Assembly (NCBI GenBank): GCA_949358305.1
Contig: OX442316.1
Span: forward strand, 8,868,001-8,928,000
DNA from: Strigamia acuminata
Lineage: Eukaryota; Arthropoda; Chilopoda; Geophilomorpha; Linotaeniidae
DNA length: 60,000 nt
Direction of reading: 5' to 3'
Notes under the pieces: generated by a model
What the model saw: only the letters and a program-made list of their open reading frames with translations
Databases searched by the model: none
What the model was told of the DNA's origin: nothing
Position numbers and translations under genes: made by a program
Shown here: positions 1 to 10,788 of the stretch, in pieces
How positions within the stretch are numbered: the first letter of the stretch is position 1
Layout: each line of letters starts with the position of its first letter

Positions 1-1866
1 CAATCAATTGAAAATGAGACGAGCAGCAGTAACTGGCATGTGTTCAATACTCACAATTTGTCACGTGAAAATTGAAATTCGTGAAGAGATTAGCACATAG
101 GAAAACACAAACTCTCCAGAAATTTTTTTTTTTAAAAAGAAGAAAGAATTATTTAATTAGCATAAATGCTTTATTAAAAGAAAGTGGAGAATTGAAAACG
201 ATTTACTCTGCAAGAATTTTCTTTTTTCTTTTTTTTTTTTACTGTAAACACAAATCTTTTATTTTTTCTTTCTATTTGTTAATAAGAAAGAAAGTAAAGA
301 GGAGGAGAAAAGCGGTCTAATTGGGTTTAATGGACCAAAAACAGCCAATATGAATAGTCCAACACGCACGACGTATAAAATTGCCAAGACTCCGTTAACG
401 GTTTCTATCTCTGTGGGAGTGCGGTTTTCATTTTACCAGCCGCTCTTAAGAAACATCTGGCATAGAAAGTCCTGATATTGCAAGACGTGCACCTATAATT
501 TAGTAAAACTACTCATATTACCCACATACCCATTTTCTAACCATTTACATAAAGAAAAAAAAAGTGCAGCTCATGTCTCTCTTACCACTTTATTTTGAAT
601 GTAAATGTGTCTCGAATTTACACCATTTCGGCGAAAATCTTTTATACTTGTTTTCACATCATCACATCAGTCAAGATCTGCTATAGAAAAAAACCTGAGT
701 GCCATTCAACTATTTTCAACAGAAGAAAATGGTAATAAAAGGAAATGTTCTCAAGCAGACATTACCTTAGTGATCCCAATGTATAAAACCCCTTTTAGAG
801 CGTTTCAAAATACAAGCCATTGCTCTAGTCTGAATCTAGAAACATTGTACATCTGCAGGCTTTGATATATATCTGAAAACCCTCAAGTAAAATCAATTAG
901 GTTACTCTTCATCAGGAGCTGAGTGATATATTATTGCTTTGAGGGAAGCATCTGTCAATGGGCGATTTCAAAACTGCTCCTATAAATTCTTATACCAGAA
1001 GAATGGAGTTGGGAGTTTAAGTGTTCAGTTTATTAAACTATTTTTAAAACAATACAATAAATAAATGATAGTTTTTAATTAAATATATCATGAAATGTGT
1101 GTATTTATTTTTGGAATTATCAATATTTAAGTTGATTTATTTATGGGAAATGTCAAATTAAATGAAATAATAAACAAGCAGTCTCTTCATAAAACAAACA
1201 GTAAAGTCCTTAGCTTCATTTTTTGCTAATTACTTTGCTCACTACAGTTATTATGGAAGGTCACCTATAACCTCGCTTGAGGAAGCAAACAACACGTGCA
1301 GTCTAGCAGTAGCAAATTGCAGTTGTGCTGAATGGGCGACAAAAAGACGTCTTTATTCCAATTACAGCTATTCTTGTTCTTGTGCTATATTTGAAGGAAA
1401 GGAACCCATAAGCTAAAACAACATGTATTTCGGTAAAGAAATCAATTTTAACCAATCAAAAAAATTGGTGTGTTTAAGGCTTCAGTTTTACTGGAGAAAA
1501 AAAATTGAATTTTCCATTATGTTCTTGCCTTGCGTTTACAATAAATTGGACAATTTTTTTCTTAGTAAACTGTCAGTATCGGTACTCTCGGGCGCTACAG
1601 TTAATTAATTAATTCTGATGATGATATTAAATGCTGTTACATGCTCGTATTAAGATACCACAACTAGTATAGTAGATGAGTACGCGTAAATCTCTAGGAT
1701 TAACACGTGCTTCACAGGATAAACTATTAATCCAACTCAAATTTTCGATAAAACTTTAAAAGCGATATGATACATATGCGTTTTAAATAATTCGACTGAT
1801 CGAATGGGTGGACCCCCTAGGCCACCGTAGGATTATTTTTATTTATCCATTGTTTGCTCGTTTTAG
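1..1866. other. Host intronic or upstream DNA, AT-rich
   Basis: No confident gene is visible. The stretch is AT-rich with T and A runs (for example near 121-134 and 227-240). One weak exon candidate lies at 451-486 (frame reads TSGIESPDIAR): it follows an acceptor-like cgctcttaag, and its phase would fit the exon at 1867, but its donor (gac|gtgcac) is poor, so I do not call it. If the host gene is real, its earlier exons lie here or upstream of the window. Confidence 0.5.
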
Positions 1867-1989
1867 TTCCAGATAGCGATGCACTCGTTTTGACGTCACT
1901 GAAGCGCCAATTCATACTCTGGTCGCCATGTTGGAATCATGCAACGGAAAATTATCAAGTGATCAGCGAGGAAATTAATACGTTAGCAG
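1867..1989 (+). CDS. Candidate exon 1 of an unidentified host gene
   Basis: The sequence follows a pyrimidine-rich acceptor (tttgctcgttttag) and ends at ag|gtatta. It is 2 + 40 codons + 1 nt. The open frame begins PDSDALVLTSLKRQFILW and ends near ISEEINTLA. The final G joins the AG that opens the next candidate exon at 2420 to make a Glu codon, so the phases agree. The frame stays open past the donor, so the 3' boundary is set by the splice site and the phase match. The protein family is not recognised. The call is inference from splice signals and composition; transcript data are absent. Confidence 0.55.
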
Positions 1990-2419
1990 GTATTAGCTTA
2001 ATTTCAAATACTGTTTTTTTTTTTTTAGAGATTAATAGTTTTTTTTGTATTTTGGGTACTACCGATCGCGATCACACGTTCATTCTTTTACCCTTTAATC
2101 CTAACGCGGAGCAGGCATCAGGCATCAGACAAGGTTCATATCTTGACATGACCTTTTCCTCCAAGCAGGAAGAGTGGATGACAGCAAGGCGGGATTGTTA
2201 TGTGCGGGTACGTTGGTGCTTTCCTGTGACGTATTAATGGCCGAGTTTGAACGGTAATAGAATTATCAACTTTAACGCGGTTTTGGTTAAATTGGAGAGA
2301 TCGTGTAATAAAAATTGTGCACAAAAGATAAAAGATGACACGATTGTTAATTCTATATTACATTTTTAATTTAAAAATTTTTTTTTTCTTCTTTTAGTTT
2401 TTTAATTATCTTATCACAG

Positions 2420-2466
2420 AGCAACGGTTGGAGCTTTTTGAGGAAATTTGTGCCGAGGACAAACAG
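2420..2466 (+). CDS. Candidate exon 2 of the host gene
   Basis: This 47-nt exon candidate lies between ttatcacag and cag|gtaact. After the split Glu codon it reads QRLELFEEICAEDKQ, a charged, helix-like segment; one of the other two frames stops within it. It ends in phase 0, which agrees with the next candidate at 2884. Short exons like this are easy to over-call alone. The support is that five neighbouring candidates, 1867 through 4326, join in phase at every junction. Confidence 0.6.
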
Positions 2467-2626
2467 GTAACTAAATAAATACTCGTCCATTAAAGCTTTC
2501 AAATATATAAACATTGACTTAAAAAAATTAGATAACGAATTTTTCAAGACATCTCAACCCTGAATCAGTTCATAAAGCTTGAAGATGAAATACATTTTGT
2601 AGTAAAATTTAATTCTATTTTAAATA

Positions 2627-2832
2627 CAGTGGAATGCCAATTACCTGAACGACGATTAAGCAAACGACCAGTTATCCAAACAACAGTGATCGGTTTGTGA
2701 TCGATTTTTTAATCGATTTTTAATTAATTTCAATTTTCATACATAAACTAAATGTCCAATTATGTGAACAAATCGGTTTTATGAACATCTATCTATGTTT
2801 TCCATTTACTTCGGTTAATCTGCGTTCTACTG
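2627..2832. mobile_element. pogo/Tigger-like MITE with TA target duplication
   Basis: The 206-bp element has imperfect terminal inverted repeats. The left end starts CAGTGGAATGCCAATTA and the reverse complement of the right end starts CAGTAGAACGCAGATTA. Both ends are flanked by TA (2625-2626 and 2833-2834), the target duplication typical of Tc1/mariner/pogo elements, and the CAGTRGAA start resembles Tigger/pogo termini. There is no transposase coding capacity. It lies in the intron between candidate exons 2 and 3. Confidence 0.68.
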
Positions 2833-2883
2833 TACAAAGTTTACGAATATTTTCTAAATGTAATAATGATATTTGTGATTTAG

Positions 2884-2921
2884 ATTACCCGTGGTTCAAT
2901 GCACTCACAATTTTATTTTCG
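2884..2921 (+). CDS. Candidate exon 3 of the host gene
   Basis: This 38-nt candidate follows tttgtgatttag and ends at ttcg|gtgaga, a good donor. It starts in phase 0, as the previous candidate requires, reads ITRGSMHSQFYF and ends with two bases of an Arg codon. Without splicing, the frame meets a TGA right at the donor, so the donor is needed for the frame to continue. The leftover CG pairs with the single T that opens the next candidate at 3872. The function is unknown. Confidence 0.5.
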
Positions 2922-3871
2922 GTGAGATCCGAGTTGTTAATGCGCATCAGTTTAGTGACTAACTGGAGATGTACAGGCATGGTCGGTGAGGCTCTGGGCC
3001 ATCAATCGTGTGGCAATTTCCTCTACCGCAATGCAATACCACAAGCAACAAGTAATGACCTAGACGCTCCTTGACTCTTCAAGACATACCAAAGAATATT
3101 TTTTTTATTCGTGTGAATAATCAGAGGTAAGAAATTTATTTTTGAAACCTATTTTAAATGTAGAAAATACGATTGAATCAATTATTCAGTCCCTTTGTTT
3201 AAGTAACCTGATTAATCCATTTATTTGCATTGAAAAATAAATGAGTACCGTGCTCTGCTAATCAAAGTGACCGAAGTTGACATGTGCATTAGTGTAGGCC
3301 GAGTTTTAAGCTAATTTTATAATGAAATGCTATAACTTAATAATGCAGTTTTACTTCCAATTTGGGCATTTGGTATGTTATTATTTTGATGGTGAAGATT
3401 GGTATCTCCAGGGAGCTGCTTTTTCTTAGTTCGTCCTTAATGCAACGAAATCTAATTAGTGATACTGGGAGAAAATGGTTATGTGCATTTACAGTGTTGG
3501 AGCTTCCTTCACACGCCAAATAAAAGAAGGTAAACAGTTCGAATTAGACTAAGCGTTTGAGGTATTTCAACACACGAGGAAAATGGTAAACTTGATTTTT
3601 ATGCGATGAAATGGGAGAGCGCGGAAACCAACATACGGCGCCGTTTTTGATTTCCCATTGGGTAGGCGCAGATTATGGGTGTAGTGGCGTTTGTCTCGAG
3701 TGGGTGCGTCAAAAACACACGCTTGTAAATGTGGTAGGGAGCATGCGCAGTGTGAGTTTGTGTTTGGTCGTAAAGAAATAGTGACATTTGGGATTTAAAG
3801 AAAAATTACAAAGTTAAAAGAGCCCCATGAATGGAATTTTTAGGTAGTGGTTGACACTTTGTGAGTGGCAG

Positions 3872-3970
3872 TCAAGTCCACTGCCTTCATTCATCTGAAC
3901 GATTGCAAATGGAACATCTGTCGTATTTTTATTCTGACTTTTTGCCAAAAATTGCTCTGGAGCAACAAGA
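3872..3970 (+). CDS. Candidate exon 4 of the host gene
   Basis: This 99-nt candidate (1 + 32 codons + 2) ends at aaga|gtaagt, a near-perfect donor. It reads VHCLHSSERLQMEHL, then YFYSDFLPKIALEQQ, and leaves GA, which joins the G at 4326 to make Glu. The acceptor (gtgagtggcag) is only fair, so the 5' boundary could shift by a few codons. The frame is closed by a TGA at about 3852, just upstream, so the exon must start after that. The amphipathic helical composition suggests part of a large alpha-helical protein; the family is unknown. Confidence 0.58.
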
Positions 3971-4325
3971 GTAAGTCAAATGGGTTGATAGCGATTTATA
4001 TGGTTTAGCATGTCATGCCAGTCGAACCGCTTTCCAATTCAAGCGAAAGCGCATAACCCTGAACAATTGAATACAAATTGTGTTAGACCACTGACAGATA
4101 GCGAGGTCTTAAAACGAAAAAAGAAATACTGCTTTTTTATAAATTCTGAAATCGTTTAAGGTTATGTTATTTTTTTTTTTTTTTACTTGATATTTAAAAA
4201 TTTAATTTTAAATTTTTTAGACCTAGAATTTTAGAGACAGGTGTTACATAAAACATTAATAACCGATTACTATTCAGTTGGGCATTTGGAGCATATTTAT
4301 CCATAAATTTTCGTATTTTCTTTAG

Positions 4326-4467
4326 GTATTATTATTTAATAAAAGTAGCAACAAGATGGTTAACTAGAGCGTTGTGTGGAGTTCGTTTTGATTTACAAAT
4401 GTTGGAGACCAGATGCGAACCAGAAATTGGACCACAGCTCTCCAGCTTGGTTGCGTTACTTAATTAA
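4326..4467 (+). CDS. Candidate exon 5 of the host gene; 3' boundary unresolved
   Basis: The exon candidate follows the pyrimidine-rich acceptor tcgtattttctttag. It opens with one base that completes a Glu codon, then reads YYYLIKVATRWLTRALCGV and remains open for 46 codons to a TAA at 4465-4467. No strong donor lies within it; aaa|gtagca at 4345 and atg|gttaac are weak options. It could be a terminal exon of a short isoform, or it may end at one of these sites before the chain continues at 6414. The next exon needs an incoming phase of 1, or phase 0 if its alternative acceptor is used. Confidence 0.5.
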
Positions 4468-6413
4468 TTACTTCATAATTGATATTTAATTAATTAGATA
4501 AATAAATAATTGATGTCAATTTTCAACAAGATGTCAGCCATTACCGGTTTAAACTTGTTCGACTATCCTTATCAAACGAACTTAAGCTTTATGTATCGTA
4601 TTAATTACCTTTGTTTGAAAAACTTTTCACTTTAGTATTTAATAATTAGTGAAATATGTTGAGGCATAAAAAATTAATTACATACTTCATTAAAAATGGG
4701 AAAGAAGTAGCGTAGGGGGAGGGAAGGTAGGGGCTAGAACATGCATGTGAAGGAGATAATTTGGAAGACAGTTCCATTGCAAAGAGGAGTTACGGACCTG
4801 CAATGTACTAACAAGATAGCCTTAATTGAACAGAAATCTCTCCACCTTGTCTTCTACTTTCCGGGATTTAATGCTGACATATCTCTGAGAAGGATCTCTC
4901 ATTTGCCTCCTGAGAACGAGATAAGACGTGAATCTTTGAATGCTTGTCGCCTAAACTACAGCACCAAGGACAAATTGACTTTGCGCACATTTATTTTTAT
5001 AAAAGTTTCAGGTTGATGGAGATTCCTCCTTTGTAAGAAAGGAAAAAAAATTAAAGTGGAAATTTAATGTCAATTTATTAATTGAAAATGCAATCTGCGA
5101 GTTGAAAACACGATTAAGTCAAATTGCAATTTGGAGATTTTATAGTTGGAAGTGAAAAGAAAAAAGGAAAATGATCTTTTGGGTTTTTTCGCATGAACCC
5201 ATTTCATCTCATCGACCAGCTCTTGCTGCAACCTCTTTCGGCATGTAGCTGGGTCTACGACCTGATGACAAGGGTTCTGGTTCACTGTCTGCAATTTCCT
5301 GCGGATGTCAAGAAAGCCAATAATGCTCGTCTCCAGATTCCTCTCTTCATCCCATGGACAAACAAGAAACACACAAATGGGGCAGATGGGTCCTCAAAAG
5401 CTGTGGCGTGAAGTTGCAAAATGGGCTTTTATTGCGGTTTGACTCGCGCACGGTGGGGTCAAAGCTTCCCTTATATCGATTAGAAAACAGTCTAATTCAG
5501 TGGGTGCAGTTAAAAATACTTAGCGAATTTGGTCATCTACTTATTAGGAAAAGAAAGGCACTGAAAGTTCAAAGCTGCTATCAAATAAACACAGGCCTTT
5601 GTTGGATCCGCACGAGCACGAATGTGACGAGGTCAAACGGAGAGATGGAATGCTAAAGCTCACTGTTAACCTTTTATAACCCTGAGTTCTAGAGACGAAA
5701 GGTCGGAGTGACAAAGCTTTTCACTTTTCTGTCTTTTTTGGTTTTTTTTTTAGTCGGTGCGGTTTGCTTCATTATTATTAATCATCTTGTGATTTCTCGG
5801 TCGAACTAAATGTTGCCTTTGTTGCTGCCATTATTTATTTTTCATGCGTTTGCAATTAATTATTTGTTGAGTTGTGTTGTGTTGTGTTGTGTACCACCTT
5901 TTGCTTTATGTCGGTTTTTTTGGGGAAGGGGTTTCATTTTGAGGATGTAGGAATTGGACAAGCTTGAAATTATTGCCCATTCAAAAGGCAATAAATAACT
6001 TCTTTTTTGGAGTAAATACAAAAAAATAGTGTTTTCTTGCAGTAAAAAGAAACAAAATACTTGACAAGGAAACATTGACTTTTTATTTTTGCATTACAAA
6101 ATGCAAGTGATAAGTTAGCTGCAAGGAATAGAAAGAGAAGCCAAGAAAGGAAGAAAGATGAGACAATTTCCAACGACTTTTTCTTTTTTTTTAAACTCCC
6201 AAAGCAAACCTGGAGTGAAAAAGTACTTAGATACCAGAGATAGATAGGGAGTGGATGGTTCATAGTTGTAATTTATTAACATTTCATATGAATCATCATT
6301 ATGTGAATGATGTAGCACCTCTGGTGCCGTAACAAAAATACTTTGTAAGGGCGAGGATAATGCCATAATCAATGCATAAAAATGGTCCCATGAACCATAC
6401 CTGAATTGCTCAG
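4468..6413. other. Intron-like DNA with one coding-like segment of unresolved strand
   Basis: Most of this is AT-rich DNA without clear signals. The segment 5193-5411 is coding-like on both strands. On + it reads, for example, LLLQPLSACSWVYDLMTR and later ARLQIPLFIPWTNK. On - it reads, for example, NLETSIIGFLDIRRKL and CRKRLQQELVDEMKWVHAK. I cannot decide between a host exon, an antisense exon and a transposon fossil, and no strong donor is visible. A 21-nt microexon (5012-5032, reading VDGDSSF, between tttcag and gtaaga) is possible but too short to call. Confidence 0.35.
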
Positions 6414-6538
6414 AGTACATGAAAAAGGTTGCAGTGGAGTGGAGTTTCTGGACAAAATTGCTGCACCTTGTTTACAACATACCGAAGGCCAATGTATTGA
6501 GCAAGGACTACTATGGTGAAATAGCGGTGGTTCAACGG
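6414..6538 (+). CDS. Candidate exon 6 of the host gene (strong)
   Basis: This 125-nt candidate lies between aattgctcag and cgg|gtagga. After 2 nt it encodes 41 residues, including YMKKVAVEWSFWTKLLHLVY and VLSKDYYGEIAVVQR, a composition very unlike the surrounding AT-rich DNA. A second AG two bases downstream (6414-6415) would shift the start to phase 0, so the incoming phase is ambiguous. It ends in phase 0, in agreement with the next candidate at 7790. It is one of the best-supported exons here; the protein family is not recognised. Confidence 0.72.
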
Positions 6539-7789
6539 GTAGGAAATTGATATATGGGACTGGGATCGATACAAAATAGACAGAATTTTTTAAGTTTTAA
6601 TAATTTTTAATGTAGAATTTGGCTATCAATAAATTGGGATACCGTATTTTATCAATTAAGAGACGCAGCTCTTATTCTTAACTGCTATTTTTGTCAGCAA
6701 TTACAATTTTGGTTTTTCGTTTGTTACATTTGTTTAATGAACGTCACGAACGAAGCGTACGTTCATCGTTCATGAGGTTAAATACGGAAACAATACCGTA
6801 CTTTTGCAAAAATACGGTATTCTTGGTGGCTCAGCCACGGCTACTATTTGAGGGCGGCTACAATTCGAGGGCGACTCTTAATCGATAAAATACGGTATTA
6901 TTTTTTGTTTTTATTTTGTAAAATGATCAAATTTTTATGGTGAATGGGAATCGGCTTAAAATATTTTGAGTATTTGACTAGAAGGATGACAGTGCTGGTT
7001 TGCATTTCATTAGGAGAAAGCACAACAAAAGAATGTACGTCACGAGAAATTTGTAAAATGCACATTGAAGTTTGTAGTCACGTGCCTATACCCCATCATC
7101 TTACAACATGCAGACGAAAGGAAATGGAAAAAGAAATGTGCAAGTTTGTGCTTTTTTCCTTCTACAAAACGTATAGGAGAGCCGTCAGTGGCATATTTTA
7201 TTACTTGAGTCACATATCAACAAAACTCGTGTCCTTGTTATTTATTGCGATTCCTTTCACATAAGCAAACTGAGAATTATTAGAGTTGTTGGTTTAATAA
7301 AAAAAATGTTTTAAACTAGAAGCATAAAAAAAGGAAATCAAATAAAAATTCCAAACACCGTACAACACCGGCCCGAACTGAAAAAATCCTCCATTCAGGT
7401 GGAAAACCTATCTTATACTTTGAGGATCTTAGAAAAGTTATTTATTAAATACGTGAGAATCCAATGAGAGCATGCGGAATATAATTGTAAAAAGTTTTTG
7501 ACAATTTGTCTGATAAGTTCGAAATAAAATGTAAATTTGATGCCAAAGCCAGCTGATATATTGAAGCATATGTTTATTTTAACCCATAGGCCACATTTTC
7601 CCTATATATTGGCGATTTAAAGTTGTCATGGACAATAGAGTATGATTTAAAGACGATGTGAATTGGTAGTTTAAAGGCGATAGCGCAGCATGTGAAAGTG
7701 ATGGGCACACTTCTCAAGTGAATTCATTACTCGCTATGTGACTTGCACGTAACACTTAACGGACAATTGCATGTCTAAAAATTTTTCAG
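6539..7789. other. Intron, apart from the MITE at 6640-6897
   Basis: The sequence between candidate exons 6 and 7 is AT-rich. An open frame at 6944-7264 has no good splice context and a composition typical of chance frames. Apart from the MITE I see nothing else to annotate. Confidence 0.5.
6640..6897. mobile_element. MITE-like element with TACCGTATTTTATC termini
   Basis: The 258-bp element has termini TACCGTATTTTATCAATTAA on the left and, in reverse complement, TACCGTATTTTATCGATTAA on the right, followed on both sides by AGAGWCGC. An internal inverted CCGTA/TACGG pair lies near 6783-6822. There is no coding capacity and no certain target duplication. The family could not be named without a repeat library. 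The element at 8480-8640 has related but diverged ends. Confidence 0.6.
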
Positions 7790-7884
7790 GCGTGTCACTT
7801 GGTCAGACATGGCGCACTTCTCAGAGTGCTCGAGTCAACCGATCCGCACAGATCAGATGCATTGCTTGATTCAAGATTGAAAGT
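7790..7884 (+). CDS. Candidate exon 7 of the host gene
   Basis: The candidate follows a strong acceptor (ctaaaaatttttcag) and begins in phase 0, as exon 6 requires. It reads ACHLVRHGALLRVLESTDPH and then RSDALLDSRLK. The frame closes at a TAG at 7886-7888. Two overlapping GT dinucleotides (7883 and 7885) precede the stop; the second, agt|gtagct, leaves phase 2, which suits one start of the next candidate. It could also be read as a terminal exon ending at the TAG. The 5' boundary is good; the 3' boundary is uncertain. Confidence 0.62.
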
Positions 7885-8258
7885 GTAGCTTACAAATAGT
7901 TCCTTGCCAATTGCCAAAATGTCAGCTTTAAAACGCTCGTGCATTTATTTTTATCTATAAAGTGAAAAATGTAATGTGACACAGATGAACTTGGGGGAGA
8001 ATTAAGTGGATGAGTTTTTTATTTTTCTTTATTTTTATTTTTTTATTGTTTAGAAGGAAAAAATGTAAAAATAAGAAATAGAAATGGAAAAAAGTGTTTT
8101 TATTTTTTATTTTTTTTTGTTGGTTGTTTGTCTGAATTTCAATTTTCAAGGCTCTCAACTCAACTTTAAGAAATGTCCACTACACGCGTTGGTGCAAAAA
8201 AAGGCGGCTGAAATTTTATCAGATGACACGAAATGTCATCAAATGAACTGGCAGCAAG
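7885..8258. other. Intron between candidate exons 7 and 8
   Basis: AT-rich sequence with long T and A runs at 8020-8120. Nothing else is seen. Confidence 0.5.
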
Positions 8259-8306
8259 CTTAGAGGTGACAGCTGCGCTGGCCAAAAGTGAATTTCTGTC
8301 CTTGAG
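8259..8306 (+). CDS. Candidate exon 8 of the host gene; 5' boundary uncertain
   Basis: The segment ends at a good donor, ttgag|gtataa, and reads LEVTAALAKSEFLSL. The frame is also open upstream through an ATG at 8233 (MSSNELAAS), so an alternative first exon is possible. The upstream AG sites (8254, 8258) lack a clear pyrimidine tract, so the acceptor is unproved. It ends in phase 2, and AG joins the T at 8790 to make Ser, so the downstream phase agrees with the next exon. Confidence 0.48.
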
Positions 8307-8479
8307 GTATAACAATGTAAAGAAAAACTAAAGAAAAAAGAAGATTAAACGATAAAAGTATTTTTGTGTAGACCATTACACGTCTGCAAGTTTATAGCAG
8401 CAACTTTTTGCACCAATAAAATGTGCTGAATATATCTACAGTAAAGAAATGGTCTAAACGGAATCATAATTGATTAATA

Positions 8480-8640
8480 TACCGAATTTCTTTGGGTTGA
8501 AGTTGCCCTCGATTACAATAGTAAGTGCAAAAAATTCCAATTTTGCTAATAAAATGAAGCAAAATAATGATTATACTATAAGTGGACAAAAATTGCGTTT
8601 GCAATTATAAGCCGCGACTTTTAATCGAAGAAATGCGGTA
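8480..8640. mobile_element. Diverged MITE related to the one at 6640-6897
   Basis: The left end TACCGAATTTCTTTGGGTTGA and the reverse complement of the right end TACCGCATTTCTTCGATTAA are imperfect inverted repeats of about 161-bp separation. The subterminal GTTGCCCTCGATTACAAT recalls the GCCCTCGAATTGTAG of the element at 6640-6897. It is non-coding and lies in the intron before candidate exon 9. Confidence 0.5.
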
Positions 8641-8789
8641 TTTTGATTTGATGCGTAATTTTCAGTCCTGATTTGATTTCAGTGACAATTCAAAAAAAAT
8701 TTTGCACTGGATTTGCAAAGACTTGCGCCAACTGTACGGCTTAGTTGTTTTCAGTCCAACTGCATAAGATTTTTGTTCTTTCTGCGAAG

Positions 8790-8906
8790 TAAAGTGGAAG
8801 TTCATGTTCGAGAGAGTCCCTCAGTGGGGGAGCTTTTGAAAGCCATAGTTCAATCAGTGAAGAGAAAGGTGCACGAATTACTCTTAGATGTATACGGAAA
8901 CTATAG
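8790..8906 (+). CDS. Candidate exon 9 of the host gene
   Basis: This 117-nt candidate (1 + 38 codons + 2) follows the strong acceptor tttttgttctttctgcgaag. It reads KVEVHVRESPSVGELLKAIV, then QSVKRKVHELLLDVYGNY. The donor at 8907 (atag|gtttat) is fair. An alternative donor at 8869 (aaag|gtgcac) would end in phase 0. With the 8907 donor, the leftover AG completes a Ser codon with the T at 10701, so the phase matches the next candidate. The incoming phase matches exon 8. The protein family is unknown. Confidence 0.64.
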
Positions 8907-10700
8907 GTTTATTTGTGGGAATGCTTTCTTTGGTTTAATTGGATTAGCCAACTTTAGGTTTTGTGAATTATTGAAATAAATTTGCTATTCGGGTCAAAGA
9001 ATCTATCGAAATCGATTAGAAAAATTTATGATGATAAAGGGACTAGCTAACTCTGAACACTGGGGAGTTTTATTTTTTTTTATTCTTTTTTCATTCGATT
9101 TTTTTTGTTCTCTGTTGTAAGTTATTGGCGATTGATCGTTCACCCATATAGTACAATCGTTATGATCTAACCCAAAGATAGTAGCATGGAAGCTGGCGCC
9201 CTTTAGACCACTCACCAAAAGTCACAAGTGCGTGAAAGAGTCATCCATTTTTCTTTTCTTGCTTCTCTTAAAAACGGGTGAAGCCAAGTGATTTTTGAGG
9301 TAGCAAGGTGACACTAAGACGAGAACAAAGGTAAGAGAATAGCAGGAAGGAAAACAAGGCAGTGCTTTATCATGGGTTATGGCGAAGGGAAAAGAGAAAG
9401 ATGTGAAATCAATTCTGGAAAGAGAGAAAAAGAGGACGGAGAGAAGTGACACTGTCAACATGAAGAATAAGGATATTATATATATATATAGAAAAGGGGT
9501 CTTTTATATGTTTGTATTTTATGAAGTTAGATGACTGGAAGGGTTTGTGCTGTCATGGAGTGACAGACAATGATTTTCATCAGTCTTTGTATAAAGTAGT
9601 AAAGTTCTTTGGTTTCAGTATGACGTGTTCTGTCTTTGCAATTCAAATTCGTGCAAAAACTTGGTATGAAAATGAAAAGATAAAGTTGCCGGTGTAATAA
9701 AAGAAGGTAGAGGATAACGTTTGAGATTGTGTGCAACAAGAATCCCGCTCCCATCAGGTTGAATAGGTCGCCATGTTGACGATGGTGGAGGAAGAAAAAT
9801 GAAAGAAATGGGGCTCGAAACATCAATTATTCATAACATGCAAAACAAAAAAGAATGAGGTTAAAAAAGATAGATATAAAACACAAAAAAATTGAATTTT
9901 AAATGTACACAATGCTTTTTCCTTTCCCCGCCCCTTAAACTTGGTGCGAGAATTTCTTGAATTCCTTGAAAGTTTGAAGCAAAGAGTCGAACTCAAACTG
10001 TGATTTATTTATTTAAAGACTGTTGTATTTTTCATGGGCGGAAATTCACGTAGATTTAGTGGGCGGAGGTGGTACATAACTGTCATCCGTGGTAAATCCA
10101 CGAAATTAAGAGCTTTCTTTAAAACTAAACTAAAATAATCAATGAAAATGAATAACATTTTCATGCGAAAGTGGATAAATAAATTAAGAAGAGAGAGTTA
10201 AATAAAATTTAACTTGCATTTACGCTTTTTGATAGTGTATAAATATTGTCTAACACGAGATAAAAGATGACACTGTAATAGCAAAACGAAGCTTTGATGT
10301 TTGTGTGCATTGCTTGTTTAAATAATGTGATGATCCTTGGACGCGCATGCATCTTTGCCAAGCGGATGACAGGCGCCAAACCACTGCCTAGAGCGCGGGA
10401 GAGTGGCAACGCCAGTCAAGGTGCTGGTCCATTACTCAGAAGAATGGCGTATTACGGCCCAGCCAGCCAGCCTCGTTATTCGGTCGGCTGTAGGAGAAGT
10501 TCCAAGTGACTCTCTGTGTTATGGGCAGAAATACGAGAAAAGATGAAGCCATAGACTGAATTTATAAAAAGGAAAAGGAAAAGTAAAGTTCTATTCTACC
10601 ACTGCTGCAGACTGCATAATGGGAAAAGTAGTGGCATTAGGAGAATATTTTTAACTTTGTACACCAGAAAAATGTGGAAATTTATCTTGGAGATTTATAG
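8907..10700. other. Intron between candidate exons 9 and 10
   Basis: This is AT-rich intron-like DNA with a short TA repeat at about 9477-9490. A GC-richer island at 10330-10500 carries an open frame (10294-10509) rich in Arg, Ala and Gly but without convincing splice context. Nothing else is called. Confidence 0.45.
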
Positions 10701-10788
10701 TTGTGCGTTTTCACAAGAAATTGAGTATTCAATTACTGAAGATCGGATTTTTAGTCTCACGGTTCAATATGCGGGCATTGAACGGGAG
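10701..10788 (+). CDS. Candidate exon 10 of the host gene
   Basis: This 88-nt candidate (1 + 29 codons) reads CAFSQEIEYSITEDRIFSLT and then VQYAGIERE, and ends at gag|gtaaat, a good donor. The acceptor (ggagatttatag) has a weak pyrimidine tract. Incoming phase (one base after AG) and outgoing phase 0 agree with neighbours at 8906 and 13909. The alternating hydrophobic residues suggest beta strands, but no domain is recognised. Confidence 0.55.

Noticed and set aside
10294-10509. 71-codon GC-rich frame
   Set aside because: Arg/Ala/Gly-rich composition without good splice sites or recognised content.
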